Source: Deltaproteobacteria bacterium
GTDB taxonomy: Bacteria > Myxococcota > JADLHZ01
Assembly: GCA_020848545.1 (NCBI GenBank)
Contig: JADLHZ010000044.1
Span: forward strand, 332,187 to 396,186
DNA length: 64,000 nucleotides
Direction: 5' to 3'
This document shows positions 8,801-18,800 of the stretch, piece after piece (positions within the stretch are counted from its first letter, which is position 1; each line of letters opens with the position of its first letter). The position numbers and the translations under genes are program-made. The notes beneath the pieces are model-generated. The model was not told the origin of the DNA and searched no databases. It saw nothing but the letters and a program-made list of their open reading frames with translations.

Positions 8801-11639
8801 GTCGAGCGAAGCGACGCTCGCGACCACGTGCGCGTACGAGCTGCGCATTTGGAACAACCCGCCGCGCAGCGAGAAGGTGAAGCTCGAGAAGACGCAGGAC
8901 ACGCGGCCGCCGTTCCTCGATCAGTCGAAGGTGCCGCACAGCCGCGTCGCGATCGAAAAGGACAGCAAGCAGCAGATCTACCGCTTCACCGGCAACGCCG
9001 GCGCGAGCGAGCCGTTTGCGATGATCCGCGTGACCAACAAGCGCGGCGAAGCCTACGAGACGCAGGTGAAGAAGGACGGCAGCTTTGCGCTCGACGTCGG
9101 CAACTTCGAGCCGGGCGAGACGCTGGCGATGACGATCGTCGACGGCAACGGCCAAACGACGGCGACGCAGTTCGGAACGCAGGCGCTCCGCTTCGACCCG
9201 CAGGCGTTCACCAACACGTCGGAAGGCGTGCCGTATACGCGTCCGGCGCAGAGCGGCGCGCAGCAGAAGGACCAAGCCGCCGAGCGGACGGGCCCGTTCC
9301 TCCGCTTCGCCCAAGACAAGGCAGTCGATCCGTTCTCGTACGTCGTGGTCAAGAACAACTCGACGGGGCAGATGTTCCGCGCGCAAGCCGACGAGAACGG
9401 CCGCCTCGATCTCGAGATCGCCGGCGTGCACGCCGGCGACTCCTTGAGCTTCGCCGTGCAAGATCCGGCTGGCAACAAGGCGCCGCAGACGCTGATCAAC
9501 TACGTCGTGCCGGCCACGCCGCGCCCGACGCCGCGCCTCGCCGACATCGCGTGCCAGCAGACCGTGCTGCCGCAGCACATCACCGAGGCGATCGCGCTGC
9601 TCGACGCGGCGCCGACCGCGGCGAACCGCGCGCTCGTCGAGAATTGGATCAACGGCGAGCACACGTCGTTTCAGCAAGGCGCGTCGAAGGCGGCGATCGG
9701 CGAAGCGCTCGAGCGTCTCTACGCCGGTAGGAACGACGTGCGCTCCGACGCGTCGAACCCCGAGCCGAAGGCGCCGATCGTGCTCGACGCGCGCGTCATC
9801 AAGCCCGTGGTCATGGATCAAGGCAGCGTCGCTGGCCGCGATCCGCTCGAAGTGTTCGGCGAAGCCGAGCCGTTCACGATGGTGGAGATCAGAAACGCCA
9901 GCGTGCCGGGCGCGCCGGTCATCGGCAGCGTTCGCACCGACGAGACCGGAAAGTACAAGTTCGTCTCGCGCGACGAGTCGAAGTTCCTGCACGGCGACCA
10001 GCTGCTCGTCCGCGCGGTCGACCAAGGCAACGCCGCGTCGAAGAACACGCTCGCGAAGAGCTGCGCCTACAACCTGCAGATCTGGAACCAGACCGGCCGC
10101 CAAGAGCTCGTCCGCCTGCCGGAGCACACCGACACGCGGCCGCCGTTCATCGACATGGGCAAGGTGACGCGCGCGCAGACGATCGCGACGGAGAAGGTGC
10201 CGTCCACGTTCACCACGCTCGCGGGCGCCGCGCTCTCGGCCGAGCCGCGATCGGTCGTCCGCGTGATGTCGCCGCAGGGCAAGGTGCTCGGCGAGACGAT
10301 CGTGGGCGACGACGGCTCGTTCAAGCTCGCTGTGTCGGGCTACGTGCCGGGCGAAACGTTGCAGGTGACGGCGCTCGACGCTGGCGCGCAAGTGACGACG
10401 ACGAGCTTCGCAACCGAGGCGCTGCGCTTCGACGGCAATGCGCTCACGGCACGGGTCGACGGGCCGCCGTACCAAAAGGTCGCGGCGGGATCGCCGGAGA
10501 AGGGCGGACCGTTCTTGCGCTTCACCGCGAAGCAAGTGGCGTTTCCCTTCGCCAAGGTCGAGGTCACGAACCACGCGACTGGCGTCGTCACCGTGATGCG
10601 CGCCGACGAGAACGGCAATATCGATCACGAGCTCGCCGGCGTGCATGCGTTCGACTTGCTCACCTTCCGCTGCAAAGACGCCGCCGGCAACGAAGCGCCG
10701 AACGCGCTCCGCCAGTGGCAAGTGCCGGCGCAGTCGAAGAACGAGATCGATCCCGAGATCGCAGGCCTCACCTCACAGCGCCCGATCGCCAACGACGTCG
10801 TCGAGCTCATTATCGAGCGCATGCGGAAGCAGCCGACGCCACAGCACCGTGAGATCGTCACGCGGCTCATGCACGAGCACCCGAGCTGGTTCATCGACGA
10901 CAGCCAGAAGGCGCTCGAAGCCGCGGTCAAGGAGATCTACGCGGGTCCGCCGGAGATCGTGCCTGACGCGACGAACCCGGCGCCGCGGCGGCCGATCGTG
11001 CTCGGCGCCGAGATCGTGAAGCCACGCGTCATGGACGCCGGCAACGCGCCGCGCGATCCGCTCACCGTCACCGGCAAGGCCGAGCCGCTCTCCACCATCG
11101 AGATCTACAACGGCTCGGTGCCGGGGCGTCCGCTCATCGGCACCGTGCGGACGGACGAGAACGGCGTCTTCAACTTTCAATCGACCGACGAGTCGAAGTT
11201 CCTGCACGGCGATCAGATCGTCGTCATGTCGAAGGACGCAGGCAACGCCACGAGCAGCCCGACCGTCAGCAGCGCGCGCGCGTTCGAGCTGCGTGTGTGG
11301 AACCAACAGAACCGCCGCGAGAAGGTGGCGCTCGAAGGCACCGCGGCCGACACGCGCGATCCGTGGTTGCAGGCCCAGCTCGTCAAGACCGAGCGCGCCG
11401 CGGGGACGCAGCAATCAGCCACGAGCTTCGTGCTCGCTGGGCAAAAGGGCTCGACGGAAGTGTTCGCGGAGATCAGCGTGACCGTGGGGTCTCAGACGTT
11501 CAAGACCGAAGCCGACGTGGACGGCGCGTGGAAGCTGCCGGTCGAAGCGCTCGAGCTCGGCAAGCCCGTCGAGATCGTCATCGGCGACGCGAACAAGCGG
11601 CAGGTGAAGGTGCAATTTACGCCCGCCGTCGCGGCGTAG
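5889..11639 (+). CDS. Giant protein of four ~405-residue composite repeats (Ig-like sandwiches plus helical spacers)
   Basis: 1,916 residues. The frame is open to 5586, but upstream codons are translated repeat DNA; GGAG plus ATG at 5889 is the sensible start. A composite unit recurs four times with a period near 405 residues. Each unit has a GPFLRF...NNSTG...AGVHAGDSLSF...DPAGN beta-sandwich and a roughly 90-residue helical spacer. A second sandwich follows, with MDQGS..RDPLEV.GKAEP (near residues 495, 898, 1309, 1715) and SRDESKFLHGDQ. A DTRPPFLD linker then leads to a third sandwich. The folds resemble bacterial Ig-like domains used in adhesion. No Sec signal, lipobox or TM segment is visible at the N-terminus, so how it is localised is unclear. 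Units 1-3 are the most alike; unit 4 is more diverged. Confidence 0.85.
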   Translation: MAIQFPLNGQARLSQQDLDAYTKELAKQPKQLAVQELQKLIDAGEAQLPEGSGAKLRDMQWALQNDAWDPTQQTSGVKRPAPAAVSEIRVERERSMDGTQVAQQLRLVVQGRAEPGTAYEIVNLSRGGTPLASGAVAADGSFNYEGLLQPLFFNEQIGVRIRNQSTGARSETITQLPKSIEVQVKGQARESVELKIAQRQESPFVQQSLIQSTQKIATADAPAGIALAGKAGSVPAGAELQVILGDKVQTARAMLDGSFIFDVKGITPGQQVTLNVIDGGQVTTQQYNTVAVRFDTSGFTASTQGAPYDRLQKGVKDPAGPFLRFGGGNVDPGSIVTVTNYTTGAKFQAVADKDGRIELEISGVHTGDALGFECKDAAGNLSPNAVQNWPVPGAGSENARLKQLLCAQNLLTENVAELSTLIHKMPTSIHRKLVEDFLAGPAAKVVRDAADLQSLKKAFAEAYSGKNDIVTNTSNPAPKEPIVVGARVIKPRIMDQGSPAGRDPIEVEGKAEPFSRVEIRNASMPGAPVIGTIQADKNGNFKFISRDESKFLHGDQLYVRSIDQGGAQSTDALAKTCAYELQIWTVQPREVLVELPHATDTRPPFLDMSKTKSESKPIGPKDKEQVHTINGAPGSSEPNAIVRVTNQRGKVFEAATNKDGSFQLNVGEITPGETLTAMVIDTNGITTQQMFQTPALRFDSGKLLSTSNGVPFQRFDGKGAPDSDGPFLRFAAEGAVNPHASVKVTNNSTGESFTVTASESGALDFEARRVHAGDSLSFVVTDPAGNVAPNAIDNYVVPGTPQWTADVQALECQHNFAPEDVQKALTIMAKAPTAANRAAFESMLKRPEAFLTKGDFEKLKEAFVGAYAAPNNVRNAAENPAPKPPIVLDADIIKPRIMDQGSAANRDPLEVRGKAEPYTTIEIRNASQPGYPVIGSVRTDKNGNFAFTSRDESKFLHGDQIILRATDQGGASSEATLATTCAYELRIWNNPPRSEKVKLEKTQDTRPPFLDQSKVPHSRVAIEKDSKQQIYRFTGNAGASEPFAMIRVTNKRGEAYETQVKKDGSFALDVGNFEPGETLAMTIVDGNGQTTATQFGTQALRFDPQAFTNTSEGVPYTRPAQSGAQQKDQAAERTGPFLRFAQDKAVDPFSYVVVKNNSTGQMFRAQADENGRLDLEIAGVHAGDSLSFAVQDPAGNKAPQTLINYVVPATPRPTPRLADIACQQTVLPQHITEAIALLDAAPTAANRALVENWINGEHTSFQQGASKAAIGEALERLYAGRNDVRSDASNPEPKAPIVLDARVIKPVVMDQGSVAGRDPLEVFGEAEPFTMVEIRNASVPGAPVIGSVRTDETGKYKFVSRDESKFLHGDQLLVRAVDQGNAASKNTLAKSCAYNLQIWNQTGRQELVRLPEHTDTRPPFIDMGKVTRAQTIATEKVPSTFTTLAGAALSAEPRSVVRVMSPQGKVLGETIVGDDGSFKLAVSGYVPGETLQVTALDAGAQVTTTSFATEALRFDGNALTARVDGPPYQKVAAGSPEKGGPFLRFTAKQVAFPFAKVEVTNHATGVVTVMRADENGNIDHELAGVHAFDLLTFRCKDAAGNEAPNALRQWQVPAQSKNEIDPEIAGLTSQRPIANDVVELIIERMRKQPTPQHREIVTRLMHEHPSWFIDDSQKALEAAVKEIYAGPPEIVPDATNPAPRRPIVLGAEIVKPRVMDAGNAPRDPLTVTGKAEPLSTIEIYNGSVPGRPLIGTVRTDENGVFNFQSTDESKFLHGDQIVVMSKDAGNATSSPTVSSARAFELRVWNQQNRREKVALEGTAADTRDPWLQAQLVKTERAAGTQQSATSFVLAGQKGSTEVFAEISVTVGSQTFKTEADVDGAWKLPVEALELGKPVEIVIGDANKRQVKVQFTPAVAA

Positions 11640-11654
11640 AGAAGGTCACATCGA

Positions 11655-12083
11655 TCACATGAGCGCGACATGGCGCCGCAGCCGGCGCAGGCGCTCGGTC
11701 ATGCGTTGGCCCACGATCGGGCTCGACGACGGCGCGCGTAGGTCGCCGAACAAGAAGCGGCGTGTATTGATGTATCGGCGCACGAGCTTCTTCGCCGCGT
11801 CGTCGAGGCGCGCGAACTGCAGGCCGAGGTAGAAGTCGTCGCCGCTCCGCATCACGTGAATCACCCGCGCAGAGAGATCGAGCGCCCCCGGGCTGGTCGG
11901 CAGCTTGAAGCTGACGCACACGGTGGCGCCTTCGGGGGGCGGGGTGCCTTGCACGATGAGGGCGACGCCGCCTTCAGAAATGTCGGTCGCCTGCGCGAGG
12001 ATAGCGCGGCCATCGTGAGCGATCGCCACGGGCGTCTCGAGGATTACCCGAGGGAAACGCCTCAGCAGTCTCAAAAGCCCCAT
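11655..12083 (-). CDS. PilZ-domain protein
   Basis: 142 residues. The N-terminal RRFPRV followed by D-I-S-E-G-G-V-A matches the RxxxR and D/NxSxxG motifs that bind cyclic di-GMP in PilZ domains, and the domain runs to about residue 95. The C-terminal 45 residues are basic and unassigned. It is probably a stand-alone c-di-GMP receptor acting on motility or envelope functions by protein contact. It converges with the Ig-repeat gene, 15 bases apart, and diverges from the RsbRD-like gene. Confidence 0.82.
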   Translation of the reverse strand: MGLLRLLRRFPRVILETPVAIAHDGRAILAQATDISEGGVALIVQGTPPPEGATVCVSFKLPTSPGALDLSARVIHVMRSGDDFYLGLQFARLDDAAKKLVRRYINTRRFLFGDLRAPSSSPIVGQRMTERLRRLRRHVALM

Positions 12084-12194
12084 GCGACTCCTGCGCGACG
12101 CATCTACACGCGTCCTAATTTACAAGCTTACTGAGCTTCTCCAGACTCCGCCACTCTTTGCGCGCTGCGAGGACCGTGTTAGCGGCGTTCGCGC

Positions 12195-12707
12195 GTGAAC
12201 ATCGAGCTCTTCAACTTCCTCGAAGATTATCGTGAGCAGGTCGTCTCGCTCATGGTCCAGAAGATCCCCAAAGAGATCAAAGCGTACGCCCGGGTGTCGC
12301 GCAACGAGCTCAAGGAGACGATGGATCACATGCTCGACGGCTACATCGATCTGCTCGTCACCGGGCAGCCCGAGGCGATCGAGAAGGTGTTTCGTTACGT
12401 CGTGCGCATTCGTCACGCGCAGAAGTTCCAGATCTCCGACGTGCTCGCGACGATCCTGATGTTGACGCCGGTGATCCGCCGTCTCCTCGCTGAAGAGTAC
12501 CGCGACATCCAGGGCGACGACGCGCTGCGAAAGTTCAACGCCGCGCTCGAGCAGATCGAGTCGAACGCCAACCGCGCCGCGTGCCTGTTCACCGACATTT
12601 TTCAGGACTACTTGAACAAGCGGATCAAAGAGCACAACGACTACTTGGATCAGGCGCAGAAGAAGTTCGGTATCGATCTGAGCCGCTTCATCGTCTTCAA
12701 AGCCTAG
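12195..12707 (+). CDS. All-helical protein resembling the RsbR N-terminal (RsbRD_N) sensor domain
   Basis: 170 residues, starting at GTG. It is entirely helical with the features LEDYREQVV, DHMLDGYIDLLVTGQPEAIEKVFRYVVRIRHAQKFQISDVL and LRKFNAALEQIE. This layout recalls the non-haem globin-like N-terminal domain of RsbT co-antagonists and of some myxobacterial kinases. No kinase, STAS or receiver domain follows, so it would be a free-standing sensor or adaptor. It has no signal peptide or TM segment. It precedes the NlpC/P60 gene by 71 bases on the same strand. The family assignment rests on pattern only. Confidence 0.55.
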   Translation: MNIELFNFLEDYREQVVSLMVQKIPKEIKAYARVSRNELKETMDHMLDGYIDLLVTGQPEAIEKVFRYVVRIRHAQKFQISDVLATILMLTPVIRRLLAEEYRDIQGDDALRKFNAALEQIESNANRAACLFTDIFQDYLNKRIKEHNDYLDQAQKKFGIDLSRFIVFKA

Positions 12708-12778
12708 CGGCGACTCGGGTCCGAGATCGGCGTGGCGCTTTTCATCACAAGCCGGCGAGAGCCTGTTATCCTTCGCGC

Positions 12779-14143
12779 ATGTCGCGCCACTTCGCGTTCG
12801 TGTTCCTCGTGGTGATCGTGCACGGCCCAAGCGCCCACGCGTTCAACGTCCTCGACAAGGCAGCCCGCCAACAGAACCTCATCGACTACATGGCGAGCCG
12901 CAGCGACCTGACGAAGGCGGAGAAGGCGACGTGGGAAAAAGCGTTGCGCCTGGTCTTCGGCGGCCAAGCGCTGCGACCAGGCGACGACGAGGGCATCACG
13001 GCGGCCAAGAGCGTCCTCTCGTTCGGGCTCTTTCACCGCTTGGACGCGATGCTCGTCGTGCAGGCCGCCTACGACGCGAAGAACGACGTCTACGCGTGGG
13101 TGCCGCCGCCGGTCGCGATCAAGTATCAAGCGCTCGCGCTGCAAGGGAAGAAGCCCAAAGAGTCGGCGCGCCTCCTCGCCTTCGAGTTCCCAAAGTACTT
13201 CGACGAAGAACTCGCGCCCGAGATGATCCAGTGGTGGACCGAGCAGCTCAAAAGCGGCAAGGTCAACCCCGACGAAGAGCCGCGGATGCGCCGCCAGCTC
13301 GCCGAGACGCAGAAGAAGATGAAGCCCCGCCTCCGCCAGCTCGCGTACGAGGGTGCCGAGCTCAAGGCGATGGTCGATCACAAGCGCGCGAAGCCGCAGC
13401 AAGTGGCGGCCTCGCTCGACGACCTCGCGAACGAGATCGAAGACAGCTTGCCCGGCCAGGCGGCGACCGGCGGCGGGCAGCTCAACTACTATGATCTCTA
13501 CGCGCGCCTTTCGAAGGAGCTCGGCTTGAAGGTGGAGCCGCCGCCCGAACCGGAGACGATGGCGCAGCCCGAGCCCGAGGTCGCGAGCGAGCCTGAGGCC
13601 GAGCCTGAGCCGCCGCCGAAGCCTGAGCCGCGCGCGCAGCCGAAGCCCGAACCGAAAGCGCAGCCGAAGCCCGAACCGAAGGCGGCCACGCCCGCAGCGC
13701 CGGCGCCGGCCGGCGGCATGAGGCCGCCACCGATGGCGGGCGAGCGGCTGTGCTCAGTCTACAACGGCTGGCAGTCCGTGTGGGCCGGCGCCGTCAGCAA
13801 GTGGATCGGGACGCCGTACCTCTTCGGCGGCGTCGACAAGAAGGGCATCGACTGCTCGGCGTTCTCGCGCGAGGTTTTCCGCGACACCGTGCGCGTCGAG
13901 CTGCCGCGCGTCAGCGGCGATCAGTTCCGCACCGGCATCGCGATCGAGAAATCACAGCTGAAGAAGGGCGACCTCGTATTCTTCGACACGCTCGAGCGAG
14001 GCCGTATCACGCACGTGGCGGTGTTCGACGGCGAAGGCCTCGTCGCCCACGCGACCTCGAGCCGCGGTGTGACGAAAGAGAAGCTCGAGAACCGCTGGCT
14101 GCAGCGCGCCTATCGTGGTTGCCGGCGCTTGCTGCAGCAGTAG
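12779..14143 (+). CDS. Secreted NlpC/P60 peptidoglycan endopeptidase with Pro/Glu-rich linker
   Basis: 454 residues. The frame extends upstream, but the ATG at 12779 opens a signal peptide (MSRHFAFVFLVVIVHGPSAHA). Residues about 25-240 are a helical domain of unknown type and about 250-320 a PEPEPxPKPE linker that may span the wall or periplasm. The C-terminal NlpC/P60 domain has the nucleophile Cys in IDCSAF (near 358), the His in THVAVF (near 412) and a third polar residue in AHATS. It is expected to hydrolyse gamma-D-Glu-diaminopimelate or similar peptide bonds. It ends two bases before the convergent amidohydrolase gene. Confidence 0.88.
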   Translation: MSRHFAFVFLVVIVHGPSAHAFNVLDKAARQQNLIDYMASRSDLTKAEKATWEKALRLVFGGQALRPGDDEGITAAKSVLSFGLFHRLDAMLVVQAAYDAKNDVYAWVPPPVAIKYQALALQGKKPKESARLLAFEFPKYFDEELAPEMIQWWTEQLKSGKVNPDEEPRMRRQLAETQKKMKPRLRQLAYEGAELKAMVDHKRAKPQQVAASLDDLANEIEDSLPGQAATGGGQLNYYDLYARLSKELGLKVEPPPEPETMAQPEPEVASEPEAEPEPPPKPEPRAQPKPEPKAQPKPEPKAATPAAPAPAGGMRPPPMAGERLCSVYNGWQSVWAGAVSKWIGTPYLFGGVDKKGIDCSAFSREVFRDTVRVELPRVSGDQFRTGIAIEKSQLKKGDLVFFDTLERGRITHVAVFDGEGLVAHATSSRGVTKEKLENRWLQRAYRGCRRLLQQ

Positions 14144-14145
14144 GC

Positions 14146-15795
14146 TCAGCGCTCGTACACCTTGCGCCCCTCGATGAACGTGTAGTCGACGGCGCCCCAA
14201 AAGAACGACAGCGCCTCGTCCGGCTCGATCGTATCCGAGAGCACCACGAAGTCCGCCGCTTGACCGACTTCGATCTCGCCGCGCACGTTGTCGAGGTTCA
14301 GCACTGTGGCGCCGTTGTTCGTGTAAGCGATGACGGCCTCGGACAGCGACAGCGCTTGCTCGGGCACGAAGCCTCGCGCGGGCAGGCCGCGGCCGTTCTT
14401 TCGGCTCATCGCCACGCCGACGCCTTTCAGCGGGCTCAGCGCGAGCGCCGGCCAGTCGCTGCCGAAGACGAGCTGCGCGCCGGCCCGCTGCAGCTCGCGC
14501 CACGCGAACGCGCGCGCGAAACGTGCCTTGCCGACTTTGCGCTCCCACATCGTCTTCATCTCTTCATCGCCGGGCAGCGCGTGAAAGGGGTGCATGCTGG
14601 CGGCGATGCGCATGCGGGTGAAGCGCTCGGCGTCGCCCTTCTTCAAGATCTCGACGTGCTCGATGCGGTGGTGCTGCGCGTCGGTCTGCGGCCGCTTCTC
14701 GAGCAGCCGCTCGAAGGCGTTCAGCGCGGTGTTGACGGCGCGATCGCCGGTCGCGTGCAGTGAAATGGAGAAGCCGGCCTCGTGCGCCGGCTGCATCAAC
14801 GCGACGAGCGCAGCCTCGCTCTGGATGAGGTCGCCCATCATCTTCGGGTTGTCGCCGTAGGGCTCGAAGAACGCCGCGGCGTTCGCTTCGACGACGCCGT
14901 CGACGTTGTGCTTCAAGCTCCCGAGGCGCACTTTCTTCGAGTCGCGCAGCAGCCGATCGCGCAGCGCCTTCAAGTCGGCGATCGGCGTCGACAGCGGCGG
15001 CGAGACGAACACGTTCAGATCGAGCGCGCCTTGCTTCTCGAGCGCGGTGTAGAGGTCGGCGGTCGTCGGATCCGAGTCGAAGTCGTCGATCGTCGTGATG
15101 CCGAGCGCGATCGCTTGCGTTTGCGCGAGCTGCAGCGCCTTCTTCTTTCGGTCGTCGCCGATCGGCGGCAGCTGCGCGAAGTACGGCCCCTGCGCGCGCT
15201 CGAGCAGCGTGCCGTGCGGCGTCTTTCCGTCTTTCTCTCGCACGATCTTGCCGCCGTCGGGGTCGGGCATCGCCGCGGTGATCCCGAGCACTTCGAGCGC
15301 TTTCGTATTCGCCCACGCGGCGTGCCCGTCGTACGAGCGCAGATAGATCGGCTTGTCGATCGGCAGCTTGTCGAGCAGCGCGCGCGACGGGTAGGGCGGA
15401 TCGAAGGTCTCGAAGAGCTCGTAGTCCCAGCCGCGGCCGACGATCCAACGCGAGAGCGGGTGATCCTTGGCGTAGCGATCCAAGCGATCCCAGACATCGG
15501 CGATCGAGCGCGCGCGGTGCAGGTCGACGTGATCGTTCTCGAGGCCGCCGTTCAGAAAGTGCACGTGCGCGTCGATGAAGCCGGGGACGACCATCCGCTC
15601 GCGCGCGTCGATGACCTCGGTCTTCGGGCCCTTCTGCGCCAGGATGTCCTTGCTCGCGCCGATCGCGCTGATCTTGCCCGCGGTCACCGCGAAGGCGTCG
15701 CTGTCGGCCGGCTGCGTGCCGCCGAGCGTCGGCAGCTCGGCGTTGACGATGATGAGATCGGGAGCGGCCAGGAGCAGCGCGGCGAGCAGGAGCAT
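14146..15795 (-). CDS. YtcJ-like metal-dependent amidohydrolase (Amidohydro_3), exported
   Basis: 549 residues. The N-terminus MLLLAALLLAAPD is a short signal-like segment. The barrel motif VVPGFIDAHVHFLNGG (near residue 75) supplies the two metal-binding His. Later His residues in LHATGDRA, RIEHVE and the Asp in FGSDWPA complete the amidohydrolase ligand set, and the C-terminus has the ADFVVLSDT strand pair of the accompanying beta-sandwich. Members of this family hydrolyse exocyclic C-N or amide bonds of varied small molecules; the substrate here is not predictable. A promoter-like sequence ends six bases before the ATG. Confidence 0.88.
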   Translation of the reverse strand: MLLLAALLLAAPDLIIVNAELPTLGGTQPADSDAFAVTAGKISAIGASKDILAQKGPKTEVIDARERMVVPGFIDAHVHFLNGGLENDHVDLHRARSIADVWDRLDRYAKDHPLSRWIVGRGWDYELFETFDPPYPSRALLDKLPIDKPIYLRSYDGHAAWANTKALEVLGITAAMPDPDGGKIVREKDGKTPHGTLLERAQGPYFAQLPPIGDDRKKKALQLAQTQAIALGITTIDDFDSDPTTADLYTALEKQGALDLNVFVSPPLSTPIADLKALRDRLLRDSKKVRLGSLKHNVDGVVEANAAAFFEPYGDNPKMMGDLIQSEAALVALMQPAHEAGFSISLHATGDRAVNTALNAFERLLEKRPQTDAQHHRIEHVEILKKGDAERFTRMRIAASMHPFHALPGDEEMKTMWERKVGKARFARAFAWRELQRAGAQLVFGSDWPALALSPLKGVGVAMSRKNGRGLPARGFVPEQALSLSEAVIAYTNNGATVLNLDNVRGEIEVGQAADFVVLSDTIEPDEALSFFWGAVDYTFIEGRKVYER

Positions 15796-15801
15796 AGCGA
15801 T

Positions 15802-15830
15802 TGTCTACCGCTGCTTTTGCCGCGGCTCAA
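15802..15830 (-). promoter_or_regulatory. Sigma-70-like promoter of the amidohydrolase gene, apparently leaderless
   Basis: On the minus strand TTGAGC (15825-15830) and TAGACA (15802-15807) are 17 bases apart, and the ATG follows the -10 by only six bases. Transcription would then start at or beside the start codon. The hexamers match consensus only partly. Confidence 0.42.
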
Positions 15831-15835
15831 AGTTC

Positions 15836-18800
15836 TCAGCCGGGGGGCTCCTCGATCGTCGTCATGTAGACGTCTTCGTCGGTAGGATCGTCGGGCGGCG
15901 CGCCGCGGTTCATGTCCGTGTTGGTGCCGGTCGCGACGTCGCTGTTCGTCGTGAAGACGACGACGCCGCCGAACGCCGAGAGCGCCGGCTTCTGCCCGCC
16001 GCTCGCGATCTCGTTGCCGTTTTGGCGCAAGGAGACGCGGCGGAGATCACCGGACGAGTAGGTGTAAGAGAAGACGTCGTCGGTCAGGTTGCCGTCGCCG
16101 CCGACGAGGTCGTTGGCCGAGGACTCGAACACCATGTACTCGCCGGTGAAATCGAGCGCGGTGTGCGCCTTCGGGCCCGACGTCGCAGCCGAGGTCGAGA
16201 CGCGCACCGGATCGATGTCCAAGAAGACTCGGCGGCGAAAGACCTGCACGCCGCTCGTCGATGGCGTCTCGAGGTTCGTGGCGGTCGAGGCGAACGCGAT
16301 CGTCTGGCCGTCGCCGCTGATCGAAGGAAACGCGGCGTCTCCGTCCGCGACGCCGAAGGTGCCGCTGCTCGAGACGTCGATCGTCGGCGGATCCGTAGGG
16401 CTCGCGAAGAACGCGAGCGGTATGGTCGCGTAGTAGACGTGGAGCTTGGTGTTGGGGTTCTGCAAGTTGGTGGCGGCAGAGAGATAGACGACGTGAGCGC
16501 CGTCGGCGTCGACCTGCGGTTCGAAACAATCGCCGTTCGCTTGCACGCCGGCTTGGCGCGAGACGAGGCGCACGGTGTCGGTCGCGAGATCGGCGATGTA
16601 GACTTGTTGGAACGTGCCGGTCGCGATCGCCGTGTTGTCGAGGTTCGTCGCGTTCGAGGTGAAGACGACGTAGCGGCCGTTGCCGCTCAAACGCGGCGCG
16701 ACCGAGTCGCCGTTGGCCGGCGCGTCGACCGACGAATGGCTGTGCGTCACCAGGCGCGTCTTCGGCATCGGGAAGCGATCGTGGACGAAAATGTCGCTGT
16801 TCGTGCCGGACTCCAAGGTCATCGTCGAGTCCTTCCACAGGTCGGTGGCGGCGGACTCGAACGCGATGCGGTTGCCGTCGTAGCTGACGTCCGGGCTGAA
16901 GGTGTTTCCGGAGGGCGTCGCCCCGCCGTTGGCATCGTCCATCGGCCCGAGGCGCATCGATGCGCGGACCAGCGCGCCCGGCATGCCGCGTTCGCGCACG
17001 AAGATGTCTGAGGCGGTGTTGGCGTCGATCCCGAAGGTGGCCGCCGATTCGAAGACGGCGACGCGGCCGGTGCCGTCGACGCGCGGGTTCGTCGACGGGC
17101 CGTTGCCGCTCGGCACGCCGTTGGTGCTGATCAGCGCCGGCGCCGCGGAGAACTGCGGCGTCGGCATGCTCGTCAACCCGTAGACTTCGCAGGCGAGCTG
17201 GCCGCCGGTGAACCCGCCCGGCGCATCGTCGACCTGCACGTCGAGGCGGTGGGGCAAGAACGACGGAGGCTGAGATTGCGCGAGGGCCACGAGGTTCGGT
17301 CCGGCGCCGAAGCGGCAGTGGTTGGCGTTCGGTGGGCTGGTCTCGAAGCCGTAGCCCGAGAGGTGAATGCGCGTGCGGCGCTGCGCGAGGTCGACCGGGC
17401 TGGTCGAGAAGATCATCGGCAGCGGACACTCCGTGCGCGACGCCGTGGTCACGAACACGTCCTTGTTGCCGTCGGCCGCGCCGTCGAGGTTCGCGAGCGT
17501 GCTGAGCGCCACGACGCCGGCGTTGTGGCTGATCGCGACGCCGTCCGCGCCAGTGGCGGCGAGCGCGCCGGCGGTGTCCCGGCTGAGCAGCTGCGTCGAC
17601 TGCGGCCCGCCGGTGAAGCGGCGGATGAAGACGTGCGAGATTCCCCAGTCCTGATCGGTGCCGCCCGGGTTCGCGAGGATCTCGGACGTCGACAGGAACA
17701 CCACGTACTCGCCGTCGGCCGAGATCTGCGGGTTCGTCGAGGTGCCCTGGACGCGGGCGCCGCCGCTCGTCACGCTGATGCGCGTCGTCGCGTTGCCGAG
17801 CACGTCGCGCACGAAGACGTCGACGTCGCCGTCGCCCTCGTTTGCGCCTTCGACGTCGCTCGCGAAGGTCGCGAAGGCGATGCGATCGCCCCTGGCGTCG
17901 ATCGACAGCGTGCCGACCGGCGCGCCGTCGATCACGGCGCCCGAGCCCTTGCGGCTCACGCAGTGAAACGCACGCGTCACGCGGTCGAAGCGGATCGCGC
18001 GGACAAAGGGCCCATCGCAGCCGTCGGGCAGCGGCGTCGACGTGCTCGTCGTGAAAGCGATGCGCGTGCCGTCGGCGTTGATCACCGGCTCGACGTTGTT
18101 GCCACCGAAGCTCGCGCCGCTCGGGAGCTGGCTGATGCGCTCGATCTGCCCGCTGCGCAGGTCTGCGGCGTAGACGTCGACCTCCGGGCCGTCGCCTGGC
18201 AGCAAGTTCGTTGCGCCGGAGGAGAAGGTGACGACGTTGCCGTCGGCGCTGATCTTCGGCGCGTCGCAGTGCGCGTTGACGTTGGCGCCGGTGATCGTAC
18301 GGCTCACGCGGATCGTTTTGTCGAGGCAGCGATCGCGCACGTAGATCTCGTAGTTGGTCCCAGCCACGCCGAAGTTCGTCGCGTTCGAGGCGAAGGCGAT
18401 CCGGCAGCCGTCTCCGCTGATGCTCGGGGCTTGCGCAGCGGCGCCGACGGCTTCGATGCCGGCGCCCGGGCCGGTGACGCTCACGCGCTCGGGCACGTTC
18501 GTCGGCTCACTTCGATCGAGGACGAAGACGTCGTCGTCGTTCGACGCGCCTTCGGGGCTGCCGAGGTCATCGTTCGACAGGAACGCGATGAAGGTGCCAT
18601 CGGCCGAGAGCGAGGGAAAGCGCGCCGCGTGCGTCGACGTCTGCGCTTGGTGTGCCTTGAAGGGCCCGAGGCGAACTGAGCGCGGGTTGCTCATCGAGGC
18701 GCCGACGGTGGCTCGCAAGACGCCGGTCGGCCCCACCATGCCCGTCGGCGCGGTGAAGCTGAACTGCTGCGGGTTGTAGTCGTTGAGCGGAGTCGTCACG

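Noticed and set aside
5775..10721. 1,648-codon open frame on the minus strand opposite the Ig-repeat gene
   Set aside because: Its sequence is Arg/Ala/Leu/Val-rich without domains, as expected for the antisense of a GC-rich gene. The plus-strand frame has clear repeats, a ribosome site and a sensible start.
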